Part shown: piece after piece, positions 44,088 through 51,558 of the stretch
How the letters are laid out: every line of letters begins with the position of its first letter
How positions within the stretch are numbered: the first letter of the stretch is position 1
Source of the DNA: an uncultured Bacteroidales bacterium
GTDB taxonomy: Bacteria > Bacteroidota > Bacteroidia > Bacteroidales > Muribaculaceae
Length of the DNA: 51,558 nucleotides
NCBI GenBank assembly: GCA_947072905.1
Contig: CAMTKF010000012.1
Location: 1 to 51,558, forward strand
Direction of reading: 5' to 3'
Program-made: the position numbers and the translations under genes
Notes under the pieces: model-generated
Databases searched by the model: none
What the model was told of the DNA's origin: nothing
What the model saw: only the letters and a program-made list of their open reading frames with translations

Positions 44088-45794
44088 ATGGAAAAACGCC
44101 TGATAGAATGCGTGCCCAACTTCAGCGAGGGACGCGACCGCGCCATTATTGACGCTATTACTGATTCGATTATCGCAGCCGGTAATGTCAAACTGCTTGA
44201 TGTGGACCCCGGTGAAGCCACCAACCGCACCGTCGTTACATTTGTGGGAGAACCCGAAGAGGTGGTGAAAGCAGCCTTTGCCGGAATAAAGAAAGCCGCA
44301 GAGCTTATTGATATGCGCCAACACCACGGCGCTCATCCGCGTATGGGCGCTACCGATGTGTGTCCGCTTATCCCCGTCAGCGGTATCAGCCTTGAAGAAT
44401 GCGCCGAGCTGGCCCGCGGCCTGGCTAAGAAAGTGGCCGACGAGCTGGGTATACCCACTTATTGCTACGAAGCCGCCGCATTCGTGCCCGAACGCAAGAA
44501 TCTTGCAGTATGCCGTGCCGGCGAGTACGAGGCTCTGCCCGAGAAGATGAATCAGCCCGGCAAAGGTCCCGACTTCGGCGATCGTCCGTTTGACGAGGCC
44601 GCAGCGCGTACCGGCGCAACCACCATCGGTGCCCGCGACTTCCTTATCGCTGTGAATTTCAACCTCAATTCCACCTCTACCCGCCGCGCCAATGCCATAG
44701 CATTCGACGTGCGCGAGAAGGGCCGTCCGATGCGCGAAGGCGGCAAGCTCACAGGCAAACCCCTGAAAGATAAGGACGGAAACACCATCATGCAGCCCGG
44801 TACGCTCAAAGGCACCAAGGCTATAGGATGGTATATAGATGAATACGGCATAGCACAGGTGTCGATGAATATCACCGACATGAACCTCGCTCCGCTGCAT
44901 GTGGCATTTGACGAAGTGACCCGTGCAGCCGCCGCCCGCGGCATTCGTGTCACCGGTACCGAGATTGTAGGCCTGGTGCCCAAGCGTGCGCTGATCGAGG
45001 CCGGCAAATACTTCCTGCACAAGCAGCAGCGCTCTACCGGCCTGCCCGAGCAGGAAATCATGCGCATTGCCGTAAAGTCAATGGGCCTTGACGAACTTAA
45101 GCCTTTCAATCCCGAAGAAAAGGTGATAGAATACATGCTTGCAGCTGAGGAAAAGGGCGAGAAGAAGCTCGTGGACCTCACTTGCAAGGACTTTGCCGAT
45201 GAAACCGCATCCGAGTCGCCTGCGCCCGGCGGTGGCTCTATTTCGGCATATATGGGTGCGCTTGCAGCAGCCCTCGGCACCATGGTGGCCAATCTCTCGT
45301 CACACAAGCCCGGATGGGACGACCGCTGGAAAGAATTTTCAGACTATGCCGAGCAGGGTCGTCGCTCGCTCGACACCCTTAGAGCTCTTGTCGACGAAGA
45401 CACAGCCGCATTCAACCGCATCATGGCAGCCATAGGCATGCCCAAGTCAACCGAAGAGGAAAAAGCGTCCCGCGCCAATGCACTCGAAGCCGCCACACTC
45501 TACGCCACAGAGGTGCCCCTGCACACCATGGAAGCCGCCTTTGACGTATATCCGCTGCTCGAAGCCATGGCTTCCAAGGGTAATCCCAATTCGGTGAGCG
45601 ATGCCGGTGTGGGCGCTTTGGCCGCCGATGCCGCCGTTCACGGTGCATATCTCAACGTGCGCATCAATGCCGCCGGCCTCAAAGACCGCGACGCCGCCAT
45701 GCGCCTGACATCCAAGGCCAAGGAGATTGCCGAGCTGTCAACAGCCCGCAAGGACTCCATCATCAATATCGTAAACAATATCATAGATAAATAA
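44088..45794 (+). CDS. ftcD: glutamate formimidoyltransferase / formimidoyltetrahydrofolate cyclodeaminase (bifunctional)
   Basis: The 568-residue cytosolic enzyme transfers the formimino group from formiminoglutamate to tetrahydrofolate (residues about 1-330). It then releases ammonia to give methenyl-tetrahydrofolate (residues about 365-568, starting at DFADETASESPAPGGGSISA). Start motif ECVPNFSEGRD and RQHHGAHPRMGATDVCPL are diagnostic. The two domains are fused as in the mammalian enzyme. The ATG at 44088 is the family start; an upstream in-frame ATG is not. It is the first gene of ftcD-hutU-hutH-hutI. Confidence 0.94.
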   Translation: MEKRLIECVPNFSEGRDRAIIDAITDSIIAAGNVKLLDVDPGEATNRTVVTFVGEPEEVVKAAFAGIKKAAELIDMRQHHGAHPRMGATDVCPLIPVSGISLEECAELARGLAKKVADELGIPTYCYEAAAFVPERKNLAVCRAGEYEALPEKMNQPGKGPDFGDRPFDEAAARTGATTIGARDFLIAVNFNLNSTSTRRANAIAFDVREKGRPMREGGKLTGKPLKDKDGNTIMQPGTLKGTKAIGWYIDEYGIAQVSMNITDMNLAPLHVAFDEVTRAAAARGIRVTGTEIVGLVPKRALIEAGKYFLHKQQRSTGLPEQEIMRIAVKSMGLDELKPFNPEEKVIEYMLAAEEKGEKKLVDLTCKDFADETASESPAPGGGSISAYMGALAAALGTMVANLSSHKPGWDDRWKEFSDYAEQGRRSLDTLRALVDEDTAAFNRIMAAIGMPKSTEEEKASRANALEAATLYATEVPLHTMEAAFDVYPLLEAMASKGNPNSVSDAGVGALAADAAVHGAYLNVRINAAGLKDRDAAMRLTSKAKEIAELSTARKDSIINIVNNIIDK

Positions 45795-45796
45795 AT

Positions 45797-47815
45797 ATGA
45801 CCCTCGAAGAGTTTAAAAAAGACATCGCAGCCGGCATACCTGATCCGCTGCCTGCCCCCCGCGAATATGACCATAGTGTCAACCACGCGCCGCGGCGCAA
45901 GGATATACTGACTCCCGCCGAGAAGGAGCTGGCTCTGCGCAACGCATTGCGTTACTTCCCCGCACATCTGCATGCCGAACTGGCTCCGGAGTTTGCCCGC
46001 GAACTCGCCGAGTACGGTCGTATATATATGTATCGTCTGCGTCCGCACTATGCTATGCACGCGCGTTCCATCGACGATTATCCCGCAAAGTCGCGTCAGG
46101 CCGCTGCAATCATGATGATGATACAGAACAACCTCGACCCGGCTGTGGCTCAGCATCCACACGAACTCATAACCTACGGTGGCAACGGCGCCGTATTCCA
46201 GAACTGGGCGCAATATCGCCTTGTTATGAAATACCTCAGCGAGATGACCGACAACCAGACACTGGTGATGTATTCGGGCCATCCGCTCGGGCTGTTCCCG
46301 TCGCATCCCGACGCTCCGCGCGTGGTGGTTACCAACGGTATGGTTATTCCCAACTATTCCAAGCCCGACGACTGGGAACGCTTCAATGCTCTCGGTGTGT
46401 CGCAATACGGCCAGATGACTGCCGGCTCATATATGTATATAGGTCCGCAAGGCATAGTGCATGGCACAACCATAACCGTGCTTAACGCCGCCCGCTCGCT
46501 TGCCGGCGGTGGCGACATAGGCGGTATGCTGTTTGTTTCGGCCGGTCTCGGCGGCATGTCGGGCGCACAGCCCAAGGCTGCCAAAATCTCGGGCGTGGTG
46601 AGCATCACAGCCGAAATCAATCCCTCGGCTGTTGAAAAACGTCATGCACAGGGCTGGGTTGATGAGGTATATACCGACCTCGACGCTCTGATTGACCGTG
46701 CTGTTGAAGCTCAGAAAGCCCGTGAGGCCGTGTCGTTTGCATACCTCGGAAATGTGGTTGACCTGTGGGAACGCCTTGCCGAGCGCGGCGTGAAGGTAGA
46801 CCTCGGCTCTGACCAGACCTCGCTCCACAATCCGTGGGCCGGCGGATACTATCCCGCAGGCCTAAGCTACGAGGAATCGCTGACAATGATGGCCGAGAAG
46901 CCCGAAGAGTTCAAGGAAGCCGTGCGCGAGTCGCTGCGTCGTCAGGTGGCAGCCATCAACACCCTTGCCGAGCGCGGAATGTACTTCTTTGACTACGGCA
47001 ATGCCTTCCTGCTTGAATCATCGCGAGCCGGTGCGGATATTATGACTGCCGACGGCCTTTCGTTCCGCTATCCGTCGTACGTACAGGCTATTATGGGCCC
47101 GCGCTTCTTCGACTATGGTTTCGGCCCCTTCCGCTGGGTATGCACATCGTGCAATCCCGAGGACCTGGCCGAGAGCGACCGCATAGCCGGCGATGTACTT
47201 GAAGAAATGCTCAAGACAGCTCCCGACGACATACACGGTCAGCTCGCCGACAATCTGCACTGGATACGCGAGGCCGGACCCAACAAGCTGGTGGTAGGCT
47301 CGCAGGCCCGCATACTCTATGCCGATGCCGAGGGACGCGCCAAGATAGCGCTTGCCTTCAACAAGGCCATACGCGACGGCGTGATTTCGGCTCCGATAGT
47401 CCTTGGACGCGACCACCACGATGTGTCGGGCACCGATTCGCCTTATCGTGAGACAAGCAACATCACCGACGGCTCGCAGTTCTGCGCCGATATGGCCGTG
47501 CACAACGTAATAGGCGATGCCTTCCGCGGCGCCACCTGGGTATCGCTGCACAACGGCGGCGGTGTAGGCTGGGGCGAAGTGGTAAACGGCGGCTTCGGCA
47601 TGGTGATTGACGGTTCGGAAGAATGCGACCGCCGCATACGCGAGATGCTGCTGTGGGATGTGAACAACGGTATAGCCCGACGTTCATGGGGCCGCAACCC
47701 CGGCGCCATTGATGCCATCAAGCGCGAGATGGCCCGCACTCCCGGCCTTCAGGTAACTCTGCCCAATATTGCCGACGACTCTTTAATTCATAATTCAATT
47801 CAGCAAATCTTATAA
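45797..47815 (+). CDS. hutU: urocanate hydratase
   Basis: HutU (672 residues) hydrates urocanate to 4-imidazolone-5-propionate with NAD+ as electrophile. Conserved motifs include YGGNGAVFQNW, QYGQMTAGSYMYIGPQGIVHGTT, SAGLGGMSGAQ and the cysteine-containing CTSCNPEDLAESD. It is longer than the typical 550-560-residue enzyme, which is common for the Bacteroidetes form. It starts 2 bp after ftcD and its stop overlaps the hutH ATG by 1 bp. Confidence 0.95.
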   Translation: MTLEEFKKDIAAGIPDPLPAPREYDHSVNHAPRRKDILTPAEKELALRNALRYFPAHLHAELAPEFARELAEYGRIYMYRLRPHYAMHARSIDDYPAKSRQAAAIMMMIQNNLDPAVAQHPHELITYGGNGAVFQNWAQYRLVMKYLSEMTDNQTLVMYSGHPLGLFPSHPDAPRVVVTNGMVIPNYSKPDDWERFNALGVSQYGQMTAGSYMYIGPQGIVHGTTITVLNAARSLAGGGDIGGMLFVSAGLGGMSGAQPKAAKISGVVSITAEINPSAVEKRHAQGWVDEVYTDLDALIDRAVEAQKAREAVSFAYLGNVVDLWERLAERGVKVDLGSDQTSLHNPWAGGYYPAGLSYEESLTMMAEKPEEFKEAVRESLRRQVAAINTLAERGMYFFDYGNAFLLESSRAGADIMTADGLSFRYPSYVQAIMGPRFFDYGFGPFRWVCTSCNPEDLAESDRIAGDVLEEMLKTAPDDIHGQLADNLHWIREAGPNKLVVGSQARILYADAEGRAKIALAFNKAIRDGVISAPIVLGRDHHDVSGTDSPYRETSNITDGSQFCADMAVHNVIGDAFRGATWVSLHNGGGVGWGEVVNGGFGMVIDGSEECDRRIREMLLWDVNNGIARRSWGRNPGAIDAIKREMARTPGLQVTLPNIADDSLIHNSIQQIL

Positions 47816-49299
47816 TGAAAGTCCATCATATATCCCCCGAATGGCTGACAATCAGCCGGCTCAACGAAATCATAAGCGAAGGCTACAAACTCGAACTCAG
47901 CGACAGGTCGAAATCGCTCATCACCGCATGCCGCGAATATCTCGACGATAAAATGGCTACAGCCACCGAGCCTATCTACGGCATAACCACCGGTTTTGGC
48001 TCATTGTGCAATATCAGCATAGACCGTGAGCAGCTGTCGGCCCTGCAGAAAAATCTGGTGATGTCGCACGCATGCAATATAGGTGAACGTGTGCCGGCCG
48101 AGATAGTGAAGTTGATGCTTCTGCTCAAGATCCAGTCGCTCAGTTACGGCAATTCGGGGGTACAGCTCATCACCGTCCAGAGACTGGTGGACTTCTACAA
48201 CAACGATATCCTGCCGCGTGTATGTCAGCAGGGTTCGCTCGGAGCATCGGGCGACCTTGCACCGCTTGCCTGCCTGTCGCTGCCGCTCATCGGCCTTGGC
48301 GAAGTTGAATATAAGGGACAGCTGCGAGAGTCGGCCGAGGTGCTTGCCGAAATGGGTTGGGAGCCTATATCATTGCAGTCAAAGGAAGGCCTTGCCCTGC
48401 TCAACGGCACCCAGTTCATGAGCGCGCACGCAGTATGGAGCCTTATCCGCGCCGAACGTCTGAGCGCGCTTGCCGATAAAATCGGAGCGCTTTCGCTCGA
48501 TGCCTACGACGGCCGCATAGAACCCTTCTGCGCTCCCGTCAACGAGGTACGCCACCAGCAGGGACAGATTGACACCGCAAAGGCTGTGAGCGAATGGCTC
48601 GCAGGCAGCGAACTGATAAAACGTCCCAAAAAACACGTTCAGGACCCGTACTCATTCCGCTGCATGCCACAGGTACACGGCGCTGCCAAGGATACCCTGA
48701 ACTACGTGCGCGGTATAATTGAGAATGAAATCAATTCGCCTACCGACAATCCCACCGTATTCCCCGAACTCGACATGATAGTATCGGCCGGAAACTTCCA
48801 CGGCGAGCCTATAGCCCTGCCCATGGACTTCCTGGCCGTGGCTCTCACCGAGCTGTCCAGCATATCAGAGCGCCGCATATTCAAACTTATATCCGGCACA
48901 CGCGAGCTGCCCTCGTTCCTGGTGGCAAAACCCGGTCTGAATAGCGGCTTCATGATTCCGCAGTACACAGCCGCATCTATCGTCAACCAGTCCAAAGGCT
49001 ATTGCTGGCCCAACAGCTGCGACACCATTCCCTCGTCGCAGGGTCAGGAAGATCACGTGTCGATGGGTGCCAATTCGGCTACAAAACTTACCCGAGTGGT
49101 AAACAATACCGAGCGTGTGCTGGCCATAGAGCTGTTCAATGCCGCCCAGGCACTCGAATTCCGCCGTCCGGCCACTACATCGCCCGCCCTTGAAGAATGG
49201 GTGGCCGAATACCGCAAGCATGTACCGTTTATAGAGAACGATATAGTGATGTATCCGCTGATCGAAGCATCGGTAGAATTTATACGCTCAAATCCTTGA
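47815..49299 (+). CDS. hutH: histidine ammonia-lyase
   Basis: HutH (494 residues) removes ammonia from L-histidine to give urocanate. The Ala-Ser-Gly triad at residues 144-146 (GSLGASGDLAPLA) self-cyclises into the MIO cofactor. Other family motifs are YGITTGFG near 50, QDPYSFRCMPQVHGA and SSQGQEDHVSMGANSA. The gene is complete and tightly packed between hutU and hutI. Confidence 0.96.
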   Translation: MKVHHISPEWLTISRLNEIISEGYKLELSDRSKSLITACREYLDDKMATATEPIYGITTGFGSLCNISIDREQLSALQKNLVMSHACNIGERVPAEIVKLMLLLKIQSLSYGNSGVQLITVQRLVDFYNNDILPRVCQQGSLGASGDLAPLACLSLPLIGLGEVEYKGQLRESAEVLAEMGWEPISLQSKEGLALLNGTQFMSAHAVWSLIRAERLSALADKIGALSLDAYDGRIEPFCAPVNEVRHQQGQIDTAKAVSEWLAGSELIKRPKKHVQDPYSFRCMPQVHGAAKDTLNYVRGIIENEINSPTDNPTVFPELDMIVSAGNFHGEPIALPMDFLAVALTELSSISERRIFKLISGTRELPSFLVAKPGLNSGFMIPQYTAASIVNQSKGYCWPNSCDTIPSSQGQEDHVSMGANSATKLTRVVNNTERVLAIELFNAAQALEFRRPATTSPALEEWVAEYRKHVPFIENDIVMYPLIEASVEFIRSNP

Positions 49300-49300
49300 A

Positions 49301-50536
49301 ATGAAACTTCTCGTTAAGAATATTTCATCGCTCATGGGCATTCACCCTGCAGGCACTGCCCGCCTGCAGGGCGAGGCCATGAACGCCGTGCCATGTCTCG
49401 AAAACGCGTGGCTCCTTGTGGAAGATGAGCGCATAAAGGACTTTGGCCCTATGGATAACTGCCATGTCGAAGCCGATAAGGTTATCGACGCAGGTGGTGG
49501 GGTGGTGATACCCGCATTTTGCGATTCCCACACACATCTGATATGGGCCGGCGATCGTTCCGGCGAGTTTATCGACAAGATAAAAGGTCTGTCGTATGAG
49601 GAAATCGCTGCCAACGGAGGTGGAATACTGAACTCTTCAGACCGCCTGAACGCCGCTACCGAAGACGAATTGTACACAGCTTCCCTGCGCCGCCTCAGAC
49701 AGGTGATGGCAATGGGCACGGGCGCTGTTGAAATCAAAACCGGCTATGGCCTTACACTTGAGGGCGAGCTGAAAATGATGCGTGTTATCAAGCGTCTCAA
49801 GCGCGATGTGCCGCAAGTGGAGATACGTGCCACTTTCCTTGGAGCACACGCCGTGGGTCGTGAGTTTGCCGGCCGTCAGGGCGAGTATGTCGACCATGTG
49901 ATAAACGATATGCTGCCTGCTGTGAAGGATGATGCCGATTTTGTGGATGTATTCTGCGACAAAGGCTTCTTCACGGTAGAGGAAACCGACCGCATAATCA
50001 AGGCCGGTGAGAAGTACGGCATTCGTGCCAAGATTCATGCAAATGAACTCGACTTTTCGGGCGGCGTGCAGATAGGCGTTGCCGACAATGCCCTTTCGGT
50101 AGACCATCTCGAACGCATAGGCGGTGAAGAAATAGCCCTGCTGAGCCAATCAGACACTATAGCCACCATGCTGCCCGGAGCGTCATTCTTCCTCGGCATG
50201 CCATACGCCCCTGCCAAAGAGGCCATAAAGGGCGGCTGTGCAGTGGCTTTGGCTTCGGATTACAATCCCGGTTCATCGCCATCCGGCTCCATGCCTTTTG
50301 TGATGTCGCTGGCATGTATAAAGATGAAACTGCTGCCTGAGCAGGCTCTCAATGCCGTAACGGTAAACGGAGCCGCCGCCATGGGACTTTCGGATGATTT
50401 CGGCTCGATAACCCCCGGTAAATACGCTTCGTTCATAATATACAAACCTTACGCTCCTTCGTTGCCTTACATAATCCACGCATACACTGAGCCAACCATC
50501 AGCAAAGTGATTCTGAAAGGTGTGGAGGTAAGTTAA
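49301..50536 (+). CDS. hutI: imidazolonepropionase
   Basis: HutI (411 residues) opens the imidazolone ring to yield N-formimino-L-glutamate, the substrate of FtcD. The amidohydrolase metal site appears as CDSHTHLIWAGDR, the EIKTGYGL motif and a later IHANELDFSGG and ALASDYNPGSSPSGSMP. It begins 1 bp after hutH and ends the operon. No permease, HutG or regulator of histidine use is within the window. Confidence 0.95.
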   Translation: MKLLVKNISSLMGIHPAGTARLQGEAMNAVPCLENAWLLVEDERIKDFGPMDNCHVEADKVIDAGGGVVIPAFCDSHTHLIWAGDRSGEFIDKIKGLSYEEIAANGGGILNSSDRLNAATEDELYTASLRRLRQVMAMGTGAVEIKTGYGLTLEGELKMMRVIKRLKRDVPQVEIRATFLGAHAVGREFAGRQGEYVDHVINDMLPAVKDDADFVDVFCDKGFFTVEETDRIIKAGEKYGIRAKIHANELDFSGGVQIGVADNALSVDHLERIGGEEIALLSQSDTIATMLPGASFFLGMPYAPAKEAIKGGCAVALASDYNPGSSPSGSMPFVMSLACIKMKLLPEQALNAVTVNGAAAMGLSDDFGSITPGKYASFIIYKPYAPSLPYIIHAYTEPTISKVILKGVEVS

Positions 50537-50605
50537 CATAATCCTTTTATACTTAATTCTACAAAATAATCATTTTTGTGTGTTAAATTAAAACACACTT
50601 TTAAA
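50534..50605. repeat. partial copy (right end) of element B-type sequence
   Basis: This 72-bp block, starting in the hutI stop codon, aligns with 11628-11700 of element B: AACATA(A)TCCTT, AATTC, then ATAATCATTTTT(T)GTGTGTTAAA and AACACACT. It forms the local hairpin GTGTGTT/AACACAC. No matching left half is present. Confidence 0.7.
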
Positions 50606-50607
50606 CC

Positions 50608-50696
50608 TTGTTCCGGTTTAATTATCTAATAGAGTAGATATTGAAAAATATCATGCTCAATTAAAAACCTGTTATTAGATAATTAAACCGGAACAA
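50608..50696. repeat. 89-bp element F with perfect 24-bp inverted repeats
   Basis: The arm at 50608-50631 (TTGTTCCGGTTTAATTATCT and four more bases) is exactly complementary to 50673-50696. The 41-bp centre contains GATATT-GAAA-AATATC (50637-50652), a hairpin with a GNRA-type loop. The right arm ends 2 bp before the next gene's ATG. The GTTTAATTAT core resembles the GTTTAAATTTAT of element A. A small inversion switch is an alternative reading. Confidence 0.8.
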
Positions 50697-50698
50697 TT

Positions 50699-51508
50699 AT
50701 GAAGAGATTTTTTAAATCAGTAGGCATAGTGCTGTTGTGCATGGCTCTGTTTGCCCCCGGTGCTGAGGGTAGAGGTCGCAATAATGGAAATGAGCGCAAA
50801 ACTACCCAGCAAACTCAGAATCATTCTTCTCGTCCCGGCAATATGGGACGTCCCACTCATGGTTCAACCCGTCCGGGTAATAACGGTGGCAATGTGAACA
50901 ACCGTCCTTCGGGTAACAACCGCCCCGGTAACGGTGTACGTCCCGGCCATAACGGTGGCAATGTGAACAACCGTCCTTCGGGTGACCATCGTCCGGGCAA
51001 CGGTGTACGCCCCGGCCATAACGGCGGCAACGTGAACAACCGTCCCTCGGGTAATCATCGTCCCGACCACGGTGTCCGTCCCGGCCATAACGGCGGCAAC
51101 GTGAACAACCGTCCCTCAGGCAATCATCGTCCCGACCACGGTGTCCGTCCCGGCCATAACAATTTCGGCCCGGGTCATGCCCATCGCCCCAATAACCGCC
51201 CCGGCGCACATCGCCCCTCGCACATAGGTAATCGTCCCACCCATATTCCGCACTTTGCCGGTTGGCATCGTCCTGCGCCTCCCCGTCATTGGCGTCCCGC
51301 ACGCAACTGGCGTCCTTTCCGCAGCATTCTTGGAATAACTCTCGGAACAGGGTTTAACATCTCTCTCAATTTCTTGAATAATAACGGATATAACGTTAAT
51401 TATTACGGAGACAATACCATTTACCTGAGAGATGTGTCGATGCTGAATATGCTGTGGCCTGATGCCGTGTTGTATTATAATTATTACTGTCCGCTAAACT
51501 TTTTTTGA
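50699..51508 (+). CDS. secreted Asn/Gly/Arg/Pro/His-rich repeat protein
   Basis: The 269-residue protein has a signal peptide (residues 1-24, MKRFFKSVGIVLLCMALFAP). Residues 25-200 are low-complexity, rich in Asn, Gly, Arg, Pro and His, with four 23-residue repeats (61-152, unit NGGNVNNRPSGNHRPDHGVRPGH). A His/Pro/Trp segment follows (HWRPARNWRPF). The last 60 residues look like a small folded domain (LGITLGTGFNISLNFLNNNGYNVNYYG) ending PLNFF. The charge and His content suggest a surface or polymer/metal-binding role; nothing is certain. It begins 2 bp after the inverted repeat of element F. Confidence 0.75.
   Translation: MKRFFKSVGIVLLCMALFAPGAEGRGRNNGNERKTTQQTQNHSSRPGNMGRPTHGSTRPGNNGGNVNNRPSGNNRPGNGVRPGHNGGNVNNRPSGDHRPGNGVRPGHNGGNVNNRPSGNHRPDHGVRPGHNGGNVNNRPSGNHRPDHGVRPGHNNFGPGHAHRPNNRPGAHRPSHIGNRPTHIPHFAGWHRPAPPRHWRPARNWRPFRSILGITLGTGFNISLNFLNNNGYNVNYYGDNTIYLRDVSMLNMLWPDAVLYYNYYCPLNFF
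50879..51154 (+). repeat. four 69-bp in-frame tandem repeats
   Basis: Four copies of a 69-bp unit encode 23 residues each. Copies 3 and 4 are the most alike; copy 1 is the most diverged. The register stays in frame, so copy number could vary without breaking the gene. Confidence 0.88.
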
Positions 51509-51520
51509 GCGATTGAAAAA

Positions 51521-51555
51521 TTAGGGCTGGCACCTATTGCAGGAGTCAGCCCTAA
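51521..51555 (+). terminator. intrinsic terminator at the window edge
   Basis: TTAGGGCTG (51521-51529) pairs with CAGCCCTAA (51547-51555), 13 bp after the stop codon of the repeat protein. Confidence 0.75.
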
Positions 51556-51558
51556 ATG

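Noticed and set aside
50879-51154. Possible CRISPR-like direct repeats
   Set aside because: The 69-bp units are contiguous, in frame, and encode a protein repeat, with no unique spacers.

Overview
The window looks like a chromosomal segment of a Bacteroidales bacterium, most likely a gut Muribaculaceae-type organism. The evidence for the order is the recurrent TAnnTTTG promoter box upstream of genes, the near absence of Shine-Dalgarno sequences, and lineage-typical families (DUF4954, DUF4295, DUF4301, GLPGLI proteins, META lipoproteins, Bacteroidetes-type RpoZ). The family-level placement is inference. No rRNA, phage, conjugative element, full insertion sequence or CRISPR array was seen.

Layout, left to right. 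0.1-8 kb: an ABC-2 permease, a DUF4954 beta-helix protein followed by tilS, then a secreted glycoside hydrolase paired with a small secreted protein that looks like a zinc-less deaminase. 8-12.7 kb: tRNA-Arg(CCT), a muramidase-type lipoprotein, pepD, a small membrane protein overlapping an OmpH-like lipoprotein, and a BASS-type transporter. 12.7-22 kb (minus strand): rpsA, a cvpA-sufB-sufC-sufD-sufS operon and pckA. 22-29.7 kb: glnS, a TPR protein, a lipoprotein, a GNAT toxin-like gene with a 59-residue partner that is easily missed, a GloB-like hydrolase, rsmG, a CvfB-like RNA-binding protein and tRNA-Glu(CTC). 29.7-35.5 kb: an OmpR-type two-component system divergent from a GLPGLI protein and a TonB-receptor-like protein, with phased direct repeats between them. 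35.5-43.9 kb (minus strand): META lipoprotein, rpsO, rpoZ, bamD, an acyltransferase, DUF4301, a large TPR protein, and rpmB-rpmG-DUF4295. 44-50.5 kb: a histidine-degradation operon ftcD-hutU-hutH-hutI, which converts histidine through urocanate, imidazolonepropionate and formiminoglutamate to glutamate with the one-carbon unit passed to tetrahydrofolate. 50.7-51.5 kb: a secreted Asn/Gly/Arg/Pro/His-rich repeat protein.

The most unusual content is non-coding. Three intergenic elements of about 195-204 bp (1413, 11491, 22142) are nested palindromes: terminal arms, middle arms, and an apical hairpin following a GGAG motif. The stems differ between copies but stay self-complementary within each copy. 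Two 89-bp relatives or analogues (27185, 50608), a partial copy (50534) and two solo arm-like repeats (121, 26863) were also found. Several of these arms end 1-10 bp upstream of a start codon, and one element forms nearly the whole glnS leader. This is the best candidate here for an undescribed system.
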